Assembly: GCF_043555935.1 (NCBI RefSeq)
Contig: NZ_JBIGIB010000004.1
Location: 248,001 to 312,000, forward strand
DNA from: Pelomonas baiyunensis
Lineage (GTDB): Bacteria > Pseudomonadota > Gammaproteobacteria > Burkholderiales > Burkholderiaceae_C
Direction of reading: 5' to 3'
DNA: 64,000 bases
Below are positions 52,488 through 61,776 of this stretch, one piece after another. Below the pieces are notes generated by a model. It saw only the letters and a list, made by a program, of their open reading frames with translations, had not been told where the DNA came from and searched no databases. Numbering within the stretch: position 1 is the stretch's first letter; the number at the start of each line of letters is the position of its first letter. Both the position numbers and the translations under genes were made by a program.

Positions 52488-55115
52488 TTACTGCGCCTTC
52501 ACCTGGAACCAGTTCAGGTTCCACTCCTTGCCGACGGACTTGAAGCGCAGCGTGTGGTTGCCGGCCGTCATGTTGAAAGCCGCGCTGGTTTGCGTGACCC
52601 AGGTCTGCCAGCCGCCGGTGTTGGGCACGGCCATCGCGTCCAGGGCCTTCACGCCGTCCACCCAGATCTCGAAGCCCGTGCTGCCGTTGGCTGTGGCCAG
52701 GCGGTAGTCGATGACGAACTTGCCGGCCGTGGCCACGCTGATCTTGAACTCGATGTAGTCGTCCGGGTCGAAGTAGCCCACGTCCTGGCCACCGCCGGTG
52801 TCGCTGCAGTTCTCCAGCTGCACGCCGCTCATGGCGGTGAAGGCTTCAGCCTGGATGAGCGCGGGCACCGGCACCGACTTGAGCGCGGTGCTGGCCGAGT
52901 CGCTGTAGAAGCTCTCGTTGGCGGCGGTCAGCGCGGTCACCACGTAGAAGTAGGTGGTGCCGGCCACAGCGGTCGTGTCGTTGTAGCTCGGCGTGGCCAC
53001 CTTCTCGGCCAGCTTGGTGTAGTTGCCGGCCGCACCGCTGGCGCGGTAGACGTTGTAGCCGGTGACCTTGGCATCGGTGCTGGCGTTCCAGGTGAGCGCA
53101 TTGCCGCTCGCGCCTTCGGCCAGCTTGAGGCCGGCGGGGCGCTCGGGCAGCTGGAACACGTCCGGCGTGGTGGGGCTGACCAGCCATTGCGCCAGGCCCG
53201 AGTGCACTTCATAGGCCTGGGTGGCCAAGCCCTTGAAGAAGCTCTCGATGTCGGCCTTGGCGGCGGTGGTGAAGTCCACCTTGCCGGTCATGTCGATCAC
53301 GTCCTGGCCCTGCACGGGCTTGCTGTCCAGCAGGTACATCTCGGCCCAGGTGTTGCTGCTGCCGTTGTCCTTGAACACGCCGCTCAGGGTGTAGCTCTTG
53401 CCGCCTTCCAGCGTGATGGCCTGGTACACGCCGCCGTTGACTTCGCCGGTCACGCCGGCCGGGCGGGTCAGGCGCAGCACGGGGCCGTCACTGCCCGTGG
53501 GGGCCTTGCCGGCGGTGGTGTCGTTGAAGTCGAGGTTGACGCTGCCGCTGATGGTCAGCGGCGTCCAGCCGGCATTGCTGCCGAAGTTGCCGTTGGTGAT
53601 GACCTCGGACTTGCTGGTGGTTTCGACGATGCTGATCTTGTCGAACGTCACATCGGGGTTGCTGCCCGCGTTGGCGCCGCTCTTGATGACGAAGTAATAC
53701 GTCTTGGGGCCGGTGCCGCCGACCTTGATGGTGGGCGCCTTCACCGCGCAGGCCTCGGCGAAGCTGGAGTTCCAGCCCGCGCAGTCCCAGGTGCTGGCCT
53801 TGGCCACCATGCCCACGCCGCTGTCGAAGTTGCTGTTGGGCGCGTTGGTGACCATACCCCAGGTGCCCTTGCCCGAGCCGCCCGCGGGGCTGACGAGCTT
53901 GTAGGCCCACGAGGTGGACGCCCAGCCGTAGCTGGCGTAGGTGTCGTAGGTGGCGCGGGCGATCTGGCCGCCCAGGTCCAGGCCAGCGCTTTGCCAGGGC
54001 TGGAACTCGCCCACCAGCAGCGGCACCTTCAGGTCGCTGACCTGTTTGTTGTAGGCACACACGCCGGTGGTGCCGCTTTGGCCGCAGCGCAGCCAGTCGC
54101 GGTGGATGGCGTAGGCGGTGTCGCCCGGGCGGTCGCCGAAGAGGCCGGGGTAGGGGTGGATCTCGAACGCGACATTCGTCATGCCCTTGGCCAGCGGGCT
54201 GCCGTAGGCGTCGATGCTGCCGTAGTGGCTGGGCAGCAGCACGATGTGCTGGCCGTCCACGGCGCGGATGGTCTTGTAGAGCTCTTCCACCCGAGTGACC
54301 ATGGCCTCGGCCGTGGAGCCCCAGGGCTCGTTCAGCGGGTCATAGGCGGCCACGGCGGGCTCGTCCTTGTACTTGGTGGCGATCTGCGTCCACAGCCAGC
54401 GGGTGCGGTCCTGCGCGTCGGCATCGGTCCAGTACTTGTTCTGGCCCGAGCAGCCGGTGTGGTCGTTGGGCGTCTGGCCGCCGGCCGCGCCGTGCAGGTC
54501 CAGGATGACGTAGATGCCGCGCTTCTTGGCCTGGGCAATGCTCCAGTCCAGGTACGTCCACGCATCGGCGCGCAGGGTCTTGGGCTTCTTCTCGTCTTCG
54601 ATGACGCTCCACAGGATGGGCAGGCGCACCACGTTGAAACCGAAGGCCTTGAGCTGGTCCCAGTCACGCTCGGTGATCCAGCTGTCGCGGTAGAGCTTGA
54701 TGAGGCGCTCTTTCTCGTCGTAGCCGAAGCGCTCGGTGAGCTTGGCTTCAAGCGTGCACTGGTCCACCACACCCTTGCCGCCCTGGCCCATCATCCAGAA
54801 CTCCTGCACCAGCCAGTTGCCGAGGTTGGTGCCCTTGAGCAGCACTTGTTTGCCGGCAGCGTCCACCCACTTGGTGCCGTCGGCCTTGAGCTGGGTGAGG
54901 GCCTCCGGCGCGGGCGCCGGGGCCGGGGCGGGTGCCGGCGCGGGGGCCGGGGCGGGCGTGGGCGTGCTGGGCGTGGCCCCGCCGCCGGAGCCACCACCGC
55001 AACCCGTCAGCGCCGCAGCGCCCACCAGGCCCACCACCAAGCCGCCCACCATCGCACCGCGCGCCTGCTGCCCGAGGCGCGCAGCCGCATCCATCACCCA
55101 CCCACGTTGATCCAC
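52488..55115 (-). CDS. Lipoprotein GH5 glucanase with Fn3 and CBM6 modules
   Basis: 875 residues from a GTG at 55115, 7 nt after GGAG; an ATG at 55094 is the alternative. Lipobox ALTGC, Gly/Ser patch and (Ala-Pro) linker to about residue 75. GH5 catalytic domain to about 400: LLKGTNLGNWLVQEFWMM, acid/base E263 in DPLNEPWG, nucleophile E370 in LLVGEFQPW. About 430-600: a jelly-roll carbohydrate-binding-like domain. About 640-735: Fn3 (GLKLAEGASGNALTWNAS). C-terminus: CBM6 (IQAEAFTAMSGVQLENCSDTG). Resembles exo-beta-1,3-glucanase-type GH5 enzymes; laminarin-like glucan is the likely substrate. An 18-bp LacI-type palindrome lies just upstream. Confidence 0.9.
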   Translation of the reverse strand: MDQRGWVMDAAARLGQQARGAMVGGLVVGLVGAAALTGCGGGSGGGATPSTPTPAPAPAPAPAPAPAPAPEALTQLKADGTKWVDAAGKQVLLKGTNLGNWLVQEFWMMGQGGKGVVDQCTLEAKLTERFGYDEKERLIKLYRDSWITERDWDQLKAFGFNVVRLPILWSVIEDEKKPKTLRADAWTYLDWSIAQAKKRGIYVILDLHGAAGGQTPNDHTGCSGQNKYWTDADAQDRTRWLWTQIATKYKDEPAVAAYDPLNEPWGSTAEAMVTRVEELYKTIRAVDGQHIVLLPSHYGSIDAYGSPLAKGMTNVAFEIHPYPGLFGDRPGDTAYAIHRDWLRCGQSGTTGVCAYNKQVSDLKVPLLVGEFQPWQSAGLDLGGQIARATYDTYASYGWASTSWAYKLVSPAGGSGKGTWGMVTNAPNSNFDSGVGMVAKASTWDCAGWNSSFAEACAVKAPTIKVGGTGPKTYYFVIKSGANAGSNPDVTFDKISIVETTSKSEVITNGNFGSNAGWTPLTISGSVNLDFNDTTAGKAPTGSDGPVLRLTRPAGVTGEVNGGVYQAITLEGGKSYTLSGVFKDNGSSNTWAEMYLLDSKPVQGQDVIDMTGKVDFTTAAKADIESFFKGLATQAYEVHSGLAQWLVSPTTPDVFQLPERPAGLKLAEGASGNALTWNASTDAKVTGYNVYRASGAAGNYTKLAEKVATPSYNDTTAVAGTTYFYVVTALTAANESFYSDSASTALKSVPVPALIQAEAFTAMSGVQLENCSDTGGGQDVGYFDPDDYIEFKISVATAGKFVIDYRLATANGSTGFEIWVDGVKALDAMAVPNTGGWQTWVTQTSAAFNMTAGNHTLRFKSVGKEWNLNWFQVKAQ

Positions 55116-55136
55116 GTCTTGTCTCCGTTGTAAAAA

Positions 55137-55154
55137 TTTGGAACCGGTTCCAAA
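55137..55154. promoter_or_regulatory. Perfect 18-bp palindrome, LacI-family operator
   Basis: TTTGGAACCGGTTCCAAA is an exact palindrome centred on CCGG, the form bound by LacI/GalR-family repressors. It begins 21 bp upstream of the GH5 start codon, so it would overlap or follow the promoter and act as a sugar-relieved operator. No LacI gene is in the window. Confidence 0.7.
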
Positions 55155-55415
55155 CCAGTATCCAAGACGCGTGGATCGCGTGTCAACTCGGCACGACCCC
55201 CAAGCTTGCAGGCCCGCACCGCAACATCGGGAAACCTTGCCTTGCACTGCACCACACCCCGCAGCGCTTCTTTGCGCGCGCCGACGGGCCGACGAAAGGT
55301 GGGCCGCCCGGTCGATTCCTAGAGTGCCGCTTCCCCCGGTTGTGGCCGCAGCGCTGCGCGCTCACCCGGTTGTTCCACCGGCCCCTGGCGGGCCGCCGTT
55401 CTCTGGTTTGAACCC

Positions 55416-56162
55416 ATGTTGTTTCGTGCCCTTCGTCCCCTCGTGTCTGGCCTGTCGCTGGCCGTTCTGTCCTCGCTCACCCAGGCGTCACCGCACTGGG
55501 CCTACCAGGGCCACCATGGCGCCGCGCACTGGGCCGAGCTGGACCCGGCCTACGAGCAGTGCGGCATGGGCCAGCAGCAAAGCCCGGTCAACATCGACCA
55601 CACCACCCTGGCCGACCTGCCGGCGCTGAACTTTCACTACGGCACCGTCGTGCCCACGATCTGGAACAACGGCCACACCGTGCAGGTGAACGTGCCGGCC
55701 GGCCAGACGCTGGAGGTGGGCGGGCAGACCTACGAACTGCTGCAGTTCCACTTCCACCTGCCCAGCGAGGAGGCCGTGCACGGCCACCGCTACCCGATGG
55801 TGGCGCACCTGGTGCACAAGAACGCGGCCGGCCAGCTGGGCGTGGTGGCGGTGCTGATCGAACCCGGCTCGGCCAACGCGGCGCTGGCTCCGGTGTTCGC
55901 CCACCTGCCGCGCGCGGGCGAGCACATCACCGTCGACGAGCTGACGCTGGACCTGGGCGCCCTGCTGCCCAAGACGCTGGGCTACTACAGCCTGGCCGGC
56001 TCGCTCACCACGCCGCCGTGCTCCGAGGGAGTGAACTGGATGGTGCTGAAGCAGCCGATGCAGTTGCCCGCGGCGCAGGTGGCCGCGTTCCGCCGCCTGA
56101 TCGGCACCAACGCCCGCCCGCTGCAGGCGCTGAACGGCCGCACGGTCACCGAGAGCCGCTGA
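55416..56162 (+). CDS. Alpha-class carbonic anhydrase, periplasmic
   Basis: 248 residues: signal peptide ending TQAS, then WAYQGHHGAAHWAEL, GQQQSPVNID, and the zinc site H112 and H114 (LLQFHFHLPSEE) with H131 (MVAHLVHK), the 17-residue gap seen in bacterial alpha enzymes. TTPPCSEGVNWMVL is the conserved substrate region, and two Cys (C49 and C205 areas) can form the family disulfide. Interconverts CO2 and bicarbonate in the periplasm. Converges with the GGDEF gene (17-bp overlap of the 3' ends). Confidence 0.93.
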   Translation: MLFRALRPLVSGLSLAVLSSLTQASPHWAYQGHHGAAHWAELDPAYEQCGMGQQQSPVNIDHTTLADLPALNFHYGTVVPTIWNNGHTVQVNVPAGQTLEVGGQTYELLQFHFHLPSEEAVHGHRYPMVAHLVHKNAAGQLGVVAVLIEPGSANAALAPVFAHLPRAGEHITVDELTLDLGALLPKTLGYYSLAGSLTTPPCSEGVNWMVLKQPMQLPAAQVAAFRRLIGTNARPLQALNGRTVTESR

Positions 56163-57447
56163 CCGCCGCGCCCGGCCCCCGCGCCGCCTTGGCGCGGTAC
56201 ATGGCCTGGTCGGCCCGCTGCAGCACCGCCTCGGCATGGCGGTCTTGCGGGCCGAACACCGTCACGCCCACGCTGGCCGCGCCCTGGTGCTGCACCCGCT
56301 GCACGCCAGCGTCCTCGGGCAGCAGCAGCTCGTAGGGCTCGGCCAGCGCGTGGCGCAGCTTGTCGGCCAGGCGCTCGGCCTGGTGGTGGGCGTCCTGCGA
56401 CTGGGCCGGCAGCGGGCTGAGCATCACCACGAACTCATCGCCGCCCAGCCGCACCACGGTGTCGGACGCCCGCACCAGCGCCTGCAGGCGCTGTGCCACG
56501 GCCACCAGCAGCAGGTCGCCCGCGGCGTGGCCGTGGGTGTCGTTCAGGGCCTTGAAGCGGTCCAGGTCCAGGAACAGGACGGCGCCGTGCAGCCCGGTGC
56601 GGCCGCTCTGGGCCACCGCCATGCGCAGCCGGTCTTCCAGCAGGCGGCGGTTGGGCAGGCCCGTGAGGGCGTCCAGAAAGGCCAGCTGGTGCACCTGGGC
56701 TTCCATGTCCTTGCGGGCCGTCACGTCGTTGATGTAGTTGATGGTGGCGGGGCGGCCTTGCCAGTCGATCAGCGAGCCGCTCATCTCCAGCCAGCGCAGC
56801 CCGCGCGTGCGGGTGCGCACCCGGTACTCGTAACGTGTGGGCACCGGCTCGCCCGACAGGCGCTTGCGGTGGTTGGTTTTGAGCAGCTCGTGGTCGTCTT
56901 CGTGGATCACGTCGATGAAGGGCTGGCCCAGCAGCTCCTGCTCGGTCATGCCGACGAATTCGCAAAGGTGCCGGTTCACGAACTTGAAGCGCCAGTCCTG
57001 CACCACGGCCACGCCCTCGCTGGCGGTCTCGCCCTGCTCCAGGTAGCGGCGCTCGCTGTGCTTCAGGCGCGACTCCAGCTGCACCTGCTCGGTCAGGTCA
57101 CGGGCCAACACCCAGCGCCCGTCGGGCTGACCTTGGGCATCGAACAAGGGCTGGGCCGTCAGTTCCACCGCGCGGGGCGGCTGGTCCAGCCCCAGCAGCG
57201 CGGCCCGGCAGGTGCCCAGGCCGTGCGCGCTGGCGACGTGCAGGGCCTGGCGTGCAGCGTCGTCCAGCAACTGGCGGACCGGCGCGCCGCGCAGCGCGTC
57301 GGCCGGCCAACCGCAGAGGTGCTGGGCGGACGGCGACACCTGCAACAGGTGGCCGTGTGCGTCTTCCTGCCACCACAGCTCGTGGCTGCGGGCCAGCAGG
57401 GCCAGGGGCGGCAAAGCGCCGCCCGGCGGGGTGCGGTGTTCGGTCAT
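56146..57447 (-). CDS. PAS-PAS-GGDEF diguanylate cyclase
   Basis: 433 residues. PAS domains at about 15-130 (LLARSHELWWQEDAHGHLLQ) and 140-260 (EGVAVVQDWRFKFVNRHLCEF, with a PAC ending INYINDVTARKDME). The GGDEF domain follows: DALTGLPNRRLLEDRL, FLDLDRFKALNDTHGHAAGD and the intact active site RLGGDEFVVM. No R-x-x-D inhibitory site is obvious. Predicted to make c-di-GMP. A GGAGG site precedes the ATG at 57447. The open frame extends far upstream but without a ribosome site. Confidence 0.9.
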   Translation of the reverse strand: MTEHRTPPGGALPPLALLARSHELWWQEDAHGHLLQVSPSAQHLCGWPADALRGAPVRQLLDDAARQALHVASAHGLGTCRAALLGLDQPPRAVELTAQPLFDAQGQPDGRWVLARDLTEQVQLESRLKHSERRYLEQGETASEGVAVVQDWRFKFVNRHLCEFVGMTEQELLGQPFIDVIHEDDHELLKTNHRKRLSGEPVPTRYEYRVRTRTRGLRWLEMSGSLIDWQGRPATINYINDVTARKDMEAQVHQLAFLDALTGLPNRRLLEDRLRMAVAQSGRTGLHGAVLFLDLDRFKALNDTHGHAAGDLLLVAVAQRLQALVRASDTVVRLGGDEFVVMLSPLPAQSQDAHHQAERLADKLRHALAEPYELLLPEDAGVQRVQHQGAASVGVTVFGPQDRHAEAVLQRADQAMYRAKAARGPGAAVSGSR

Positions 57448-57636
57448 GGGTCCTCCCTCGGGCCGCGGGGTCAACCCCATGCAGGGGGGCTGCCATGCGT
57501 GCAATGTGGGTTTGAGTGTGCCAGGGCCCAGGCCGGAATCGCCGTGCATATTCGCGGTTCGTGCGGGCTGGGGGTCAGGTCTTGCATCAGGGCAACGCCC
57601 AGCCGCCTCGACGCATACTCGGCGCCACGCCCCCGG

Positions 57637-58221
57637 ATGACGCCTGACGCCATGGCCCCCGTGAGACTGGTTGACAAGATCCAAACACAGCTGGTGGACA
57701 CCCAATCGGTGCTGTTCGCCTTCGACCTGAGTGCACAGCGCGCCGCGCTGGACCTGGCCCGCGAAGCCGTGCGGGAGTTGCAGCAGCTGCACCCCGAACG
57801 CCGCACCTCCAACGTGTACGGCGAGTGGCTGAGCCCCAAGAACGCGCACGAACTGAGCCCCAAGTTGCAGCCGCTGTGCCAGCTGGTGACGACGCTGTGC
57901 GGCCAGATCTGGCACGACGTCTTCGGCCAAGGCGGCGAGCACGCAGCCGATGAGTTTTACGTGTGGCAAAGCTGGGCAGTGGACTACGGCCAGGGCGGCT
58001 ACGCCGAGAGCCACAACCACTTCCCGGCGTTTTTCGCGGCGGTGGTGTACCTGGAGGCCGACGCCACCAGCGCCCCCATCGTGTTCGGCCACAACGCCGC
58101 GCGGCCGTCGTTGCCCAACACGCTGTACATCTTTCCGGGCGCCCTGCAGCACGCCGTGCCGCACAACACCGGACGGCGGGTGGTGGTGGCCATGAACATT
58201 CTGAAGAAGAACCCGGCCTAG
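57637..58221 (+). CDS. 2-oxoglutarate/Fe(II) oxygenase-like protein (TIGR02466-type)
   Basis: 194 residues. The double-stranded beta-helix core has YVWQSWAVDYGQGGYAESHNHF, then AAVVYLEAD, TLYIFPGALQHAVPHNTG and RRVVVAMNI, giving His-x-His near the first strand and a distal His and Arg for iron and 2-oxoglutarate. It resembles the small putative 2OG oxygenases of the TIGR02466 group. The substrate is unknown. ATG at 57637 is used; 57652 is an alternative. It stands alone, divergent from the GGDEF gene. Confidence 0.8.
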   Translation: MTPDAMAPVRLVDKIQTQLVDTQSVLFAFDLSAQRAALDLAREAVRELQQLHPERRTSNVYGEWLSPKNAHELSPKLQPLCQLVTTLCGQIWHDVFGQGGEHAADEFYVWQSWAVDYGQGGYAESHNHFPAFFAAVVYLEADATSAPIVFGHNAARPSLPNTLYIFPGALQHAVPHNTGRRVVVAMNILKKNPA

Positions 58222-58528
58222 GCCCGCCCAGCCCAGCCCAGCCCACAGCGCATCCCAACGCGCGCAAGGCCCCACGGCGCATCGGTCCGCTGCCGCTGCG
58301 ATAGCGTCATGGCGTCGTTGACGCTGCCAATCCACCGATGCGGACTCTCCTGGCCCTGCTCCACACGGCGCTGCCGTTGCGCGTCATGGCGCCGCACGCC
58401 GTGGGCTCGCGCCCGGCGCGGTTTTGCCTCCTGCCCGCCGACACGGCACGCCCTGCGCTGCGCGGCGAGGTGCCGGGGTGCGAGGCGCGCGGGATCGCCA
58501 CCGGCGGCGGATGGCGGGCCGGGCAACC

Positions 58529-58834
58529 ATGAAACCGCCAAACGGGGTGGAAGTGATCTGCCCGCTGTGCGAGCGGCCCGTGCCGCCGCGCCAGCGCGAC
58601 GCCCACCACCTCGTGCCCAAAAGCCACGGCGGCCGGCAAACGGCCGTGCTGCATCGCATTTGCCACCGGCAAATTCACGCCCTGCTGACCGAAGCCGAGC
58701 TGGCCCGGCAGTACGCCAGCGTGGACGCGCTGCTGACGCACCCGGGCATTCGCAGCTTCGTGAACTGGGTGAAAACCAAGCCCGACGACTTCCATGTCGC
58801 CACGCACAAGAGCGCCCGGGTGAGGCGCCGCTGA
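58529..58834 (+). CDS. Small HNH-type endonuclease-like protein
   Basis: 101 residues. A zinc-knuckle-like CPLCERPV is followed by the HNH signature: AHHLVPKSHGGRQTAVLHRICHRQIHALL. The single domain is typical of stand-alone HNH proteins often annotated as restriction- or DNA-repair-related; no partner methylase is present. The start at 58529 is chosen because the family begins just before the CxxC. Upstream GC-rich open sequence looks non-coding. Confidence 0.82.
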   Translation: MKPPNGVEVICPLCERPVPPRQRDAHHLVPKSHGGRQTAVLHRICHRQIHALLTEAELARQYASVDALLTHPGIRSFVNWVKTKPDDFHVATHKSARVRRR

Positions 58835-59033
58835 GGCGTGCATGAGTCGTCGATAAGTCGTCGCGGGTGCAGCGACCCGCCGGCGGTGAGGGCCCGCCCG
58901 GCGCCGGGGCCGACGCCGGGCCAGCACGCCGCGCTCACAAAGCTGCAGGATTTCACGGCGCGCGCGGCAAGAAAAGCGCCAATTCTGTTGCCGTATTTAT
59001 CATTTCCATCAGTTGAAACCGCACTGATGGGAG

Positions 59034-60821
59034 ATGCCCGTGCCTGACACCCCTGCCTTCACCCGCCTGGCCGCGCCCGCCACCCTGCTGCCGGGCACCC
59101 CACAGCCAGCCACCCGCCAGGTCCCACCGCCCACCGCCCCGCGCGCCTGGCTGATGGGCCTGGCGCTGGCCGCCACCACCGCGCTGGCGCAACCGCCCGC
59201 CGCCCCCGCGCCGCAGGCCCCGGCCGCCGCCACCGGTGCCTCGGCCGCGCCCGCGCCGGCGCCCGTGGCCAACCCGGCGGATGCCATCGTGGTGCTCAAC
59301 GTCAAAGGCGCGCAATGGGCCGGGATCGCCTTGACCAAGTCCCTGGATGGGCAACTCCGGATCAAGCCCGCCAATGACAACAAGCGCGGCGTGGCTGCGC
59401 TGGCCATGGTGGATGACGTGTTCAACGGCAAAGCCGCCGCGGGTGCGCGACAGCAGTACTACAACAGCCAAGACCCCGAGCTGCTGGAAACGCTGTGGCA
59501 ACAAGCCGCCGGCCGCATCGCCGCGCTCGGCATGCCGATCGGCCAGTTGCGCTGGGACGCCCAGGCGCTGGCCATGCGGGTGGTGGGCAACCGGCTCGAC
59601 ACCGAGGGCGTGCAGGTGGTGTTCGGCCTGCACCCGCGGGTGGACATGCCCCTGCTCAAGCCGCTGATCGACCGCGGCGAGTTGCTGGTGCTGGCCGAGG
59701 TGTCGGCCATCGGCGCCATGAACGAACTGCGGGCCGAGAAGCAGCGCGTGGCCGAGCTCAAGCGCAAGGGCGAAGAGCGCACGCAAAACCTGCTGGCCCG
59801 CCTGCCCACGTTCGGCGACTCGCTGGTGTCCCTGGTGCTGCCCGCGCAGCGGGACGGCGACAAGGTGCTGGAGCGGCGCTACTGCACCATCAAGGCCGCG
59901 GGCGACATGGGCGCATGGAGCACCGGTTTTCGTTACCTCGACAAGCTCAACAAGGGCCTGAACACCAAGCGCGACAGCCGCTTCGACGAACTGGCCAAGG
60001 ACCTGGACGAGCTGTACGGGCAGGTGCAGACCGGCAAGTGCCAGGTCTTGATCACCAGCAACGACGACGCCGCCAAGCTGGCCGCGGCCATGCAGCGCGA
60101 CAAGATCGCGTTCAGCGTCCACATCATCATCCCCAAGCCAGACCTGCTCAACAGCTACGCCGAAAGCAAGGGCTACCCCTCCCACGAGAAGTACGAACTG
60201 GCCCAGCAACTGGTGCCCAACGCCACCGTCACGGCCCGCGGCCTGGAGCGGCTGGAAGCCCTGGGCGTGAGCAGCCTGGCGGAGTTCAATGCCGTCGTGG
60301 AGCGCATGACCAAGAGCAAGTACGCCACCGAGCGCACCACCGACAACGTGCTGGCCTACCTGGCCGATGAAAAGGAAGGCCAGGCCGCCAAACAAACCGC
60401 CGTGCAGGTGCGCGACGCCCGCGACCGCAAGGCAGCCGCCGACCGCCGCGCCGCCGAAGAAGCGGAGAAGGCCCAGCGCGCCGCGCACGCCAAGGAGTAC
60501 CCGTTCTACGCCGTCATCTCGTGCGGCATGCCCAACCACATCAACATCCTGGCCTGCTTCAGCCGCAGCAATGGCGTGGACACCGAGCTGAAGGTGAAGA
60601 ACGGCAACGACAGCCAGATGTACAAGGTCTACAACCTGCGCAACGCCGGCAAGGAAGAGCGCGACGGCCTGCACATCGACCTGCGCGAGCGCTTCAGCAT
60701 CGCGGCGCAGAACTCGTCAGACTCGCTGATCCTGACCGTCAAGATCTACGACCGCATGACGGGCAAGGTCGTCTACAACGACCAAGCCGCCAAGTTCGGC
60801 ATGGTGCGCGTGGGGAATTGA
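59034..60821 (+). CDS. Large exported protein of unknown function
   Basis: 595 residues. An N-terminal hydrophobic stretch (RAWLMGLALAATTALAQ, about 37-53) after a long leader, a Pro/Ala-rich linker to about 80, then a mixed alpha/beta region (AIVVLNVKGAQWAGIALTKS, EVSAIGAMNELRAEKQRVAEL) and a charged helical stretch near 450-490 (DARDRKAAADRRAAEEAEKA). A distinct C-terminal domain starts at YPFYAVISCGMPNHINILAC. I recognise no family. A GTG at 59040 spaced 6 nt from GGGAG is an alternative start. An A/T-rich promoter-like stretch precedes it. Confidence 0.7.
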   Translation: MPVPDTPAFTRLAAPATLLPGTPQPATRQVPPPTAPRAWLMGLALAATTALAQPPAAPAPQAPAAATGASAAPAPAPVANPADAIVVLNVKGAQWAGIALTKSLDGQLRIKPANDNKRGVAALAMVDDVFNGKAAAGARQQYYNSQDPELLETLWQQAAGRIAALGMPIGQLRWDAQALAMRVVGNRLDTEGVQVVFGLHPRVDMPLLKPLIDRGELLVLAEVSAIGAMNELRAEKQRVAELKRKGEERTQNLLARLPTFGDSLVSLVLPAQRDGDKVLERRYCTIKAAGDMGAWSTGFRYLDKLNKGLNTKRDSRFDELAKDLDELYGQVQTGKCQVLITSNDDAAKLAAAMQRDKIAFSVHIIIPKPDLLNSYAESKGYPSHEKYELAQQLVPNATVTARGLERLEALGVSSLAEFNAVVERMTKSKYATERTTDNVLAYLADEKEGQAAKQTAVQVRDARDRKAAADRRAAEEAEKAQRAAHAKEYPFYAVISCGMPNHINILACFSRSNGVDTELKVKNGNDSQMYKVYNLRNAGKEERDGLHIDLRERFSIAAQNSSDSLILTVKIYDRMTGKVVYNDQAAKFGMVRVGN

Positions 60822-60915
60822 GGCATGAGGCCGGTGTCGGCTGGGCTGACACCGACCCGGCTGCGGCGCGGCGCCGCGCTGGCAAGTGCTTGATCTGCAA
60901 GGCGAAGGCAAGACC

Positions 60916-60931
60916 TGGCACGGGCTGTGCT
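60916..60931 (+). promoter_or_regulatory. Sigma-54-like promoter of the PEP-CTERM gene
   Basis: TGGCACGGGCTGTGCT: perfect -24, TGC at -12, one mismatch to TGGCACR-N4-TTGCW. 83 bp before the start codon. PrsK/PrsR-sigma-54 control of PEP-CTERM genes is known in some betaproteobacteria. Confidence 0.7.
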
Positions 60932-61013
60932 TCCAAGGTGGAATCTCGCCACCTAACCGCGAGTCTGGCCGTCACCCCGGTTCACGGCCTGCTCGCTTCA
61001 CTGCACGACTGAC

Positions 61014-61664
61014 ATGCACAGCTTCAAGACGATCGCCCTGGCCGCAGCCGCAGCCGCCCTGACCTCCACCGCCGCCCAGGCCGGCGTGGTGGTGGCCTGG
61101 GATTTCCAGAACGCAACCGCCGGCCAGGTCAACGGCATTGCGGCGTCCACCCTGGGCGCGGGCGTGTCCAACGCCACCTTCTCCACCGGCAACAACGGCG
61201 TGGAAGACTGGGGCGGCAACAAACTCTCGCTGACGCGCTTCTTCAGCACCACCACCACGCCGTCGCTGTCGTTCACCCTGGCCAACACGGTGGACCACCT
61301 GACCCTGTCGTTCGCGCAGGTGCACAACCACAACCCGGGCTACCCGACGTACAGGCAATACAAGTACGCGGTGCAGCTGTACAGCGGCAACAACTGGGTG
61401 AATCTGGTGTCGGACCTGATCGCCTCCAACGCCACCAGCGGCACCACGCTGGCCCTGGACCTGGGCAACACCCAGCTGGGCGCCGGCACCTACTCGATGC
61501 GCTGGATCGGCTACGGCTACTCGCGCGGCACCGACTCCAATACCGAGTTCTTCGCGCTGGACAACGTGACGCTGACCAGCCACGTGCCCGAGCCGGCCTC
61601 CCTGGCCCTGGTGGGCGGTGCCCTGTTGGGCCTGGCGGCCGCATCGCGCAAGCGCCGCACCTGA
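61014..61664 (+). CDS. PEP-CTERM exported protein
   Basis: 216 residues: signal peptide ending AAQA, a beta-sandwich-like body rich in Asn/Thr/Ser (VVVAWDFQNATAGQVNG, FALDNVTLTSH), then VPEPASLALVGGALLGLAA and the basic tail SRKRRT, a full PEP-CTERM signal. Its own sigma-54-like promoter and a strong terminator make it a single-gene unit. Exosortase processing and surface display are family knowledge. Confidence 0.87.
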   Translation: MHSFKTIALAAAAAALTSTAAQAGVVVAWDFQNATAGQVNGIAASTLGAGVSNATFSTGNNGVEDWGGNKLSLTRFFSTTTTPSLSFTLANTVDHLTLSFAQVHNHNPGYPTYRQYKYAVQLYSGNNWVNLVSDLIASNATSGTTLALDLGNTQLGAGTYSMRWIGYGYSRGTDSNTEFFALDNVTLTSHVPEPASLALVGGALLGLAAASRKRRT

Positions 61665-61707
61665 CCGCAGCTCCCGCGCCGGGGCCGGTGCCCGGCGCCT
61701 TGCATCA

Positions 61708-61734
61708 CGCCTGCCCCAACCGGCAGGCGTTTTT
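61708..61734 (+). terminator. Intrinsic terminator after the PEP-CTERM gene
   Basis: CGCCTGCC, loop CCAACC, GGCAGGCG, TTTTT: 8-bp perfect stem with T-run, 44 bp after the stop codon. Confidence 0.9.
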
Positions 61735-61776
61735 CATGGCCGCCGCGCCGCACGCGGCCGGCGCCCTGTCGGAGCC

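Noticed and set aside
52476..55133. Open frame of nearly 900 codons antisense to the GH5 gene
   Set aside because: Repetitive Gly/Val/Leu/Arg translation without domains; the minus strand has intact GH5, Fn3 and CBM6 domains.
55177..55415. Possible small gene before the carbonic anhydrase
   Set aside because: No ribosome site or protein-like composition; the frame runs into the carbonic anhydrase gene out of phase. Treated as promoter region.
58222..58528. Open frame leading into the HNH gene and GCCCA tandem repeats near 58225
   Set aside because: The leader is Arg/Ala-rich without homology, and the tandem repeats are only three or four copies of a 5-mer.
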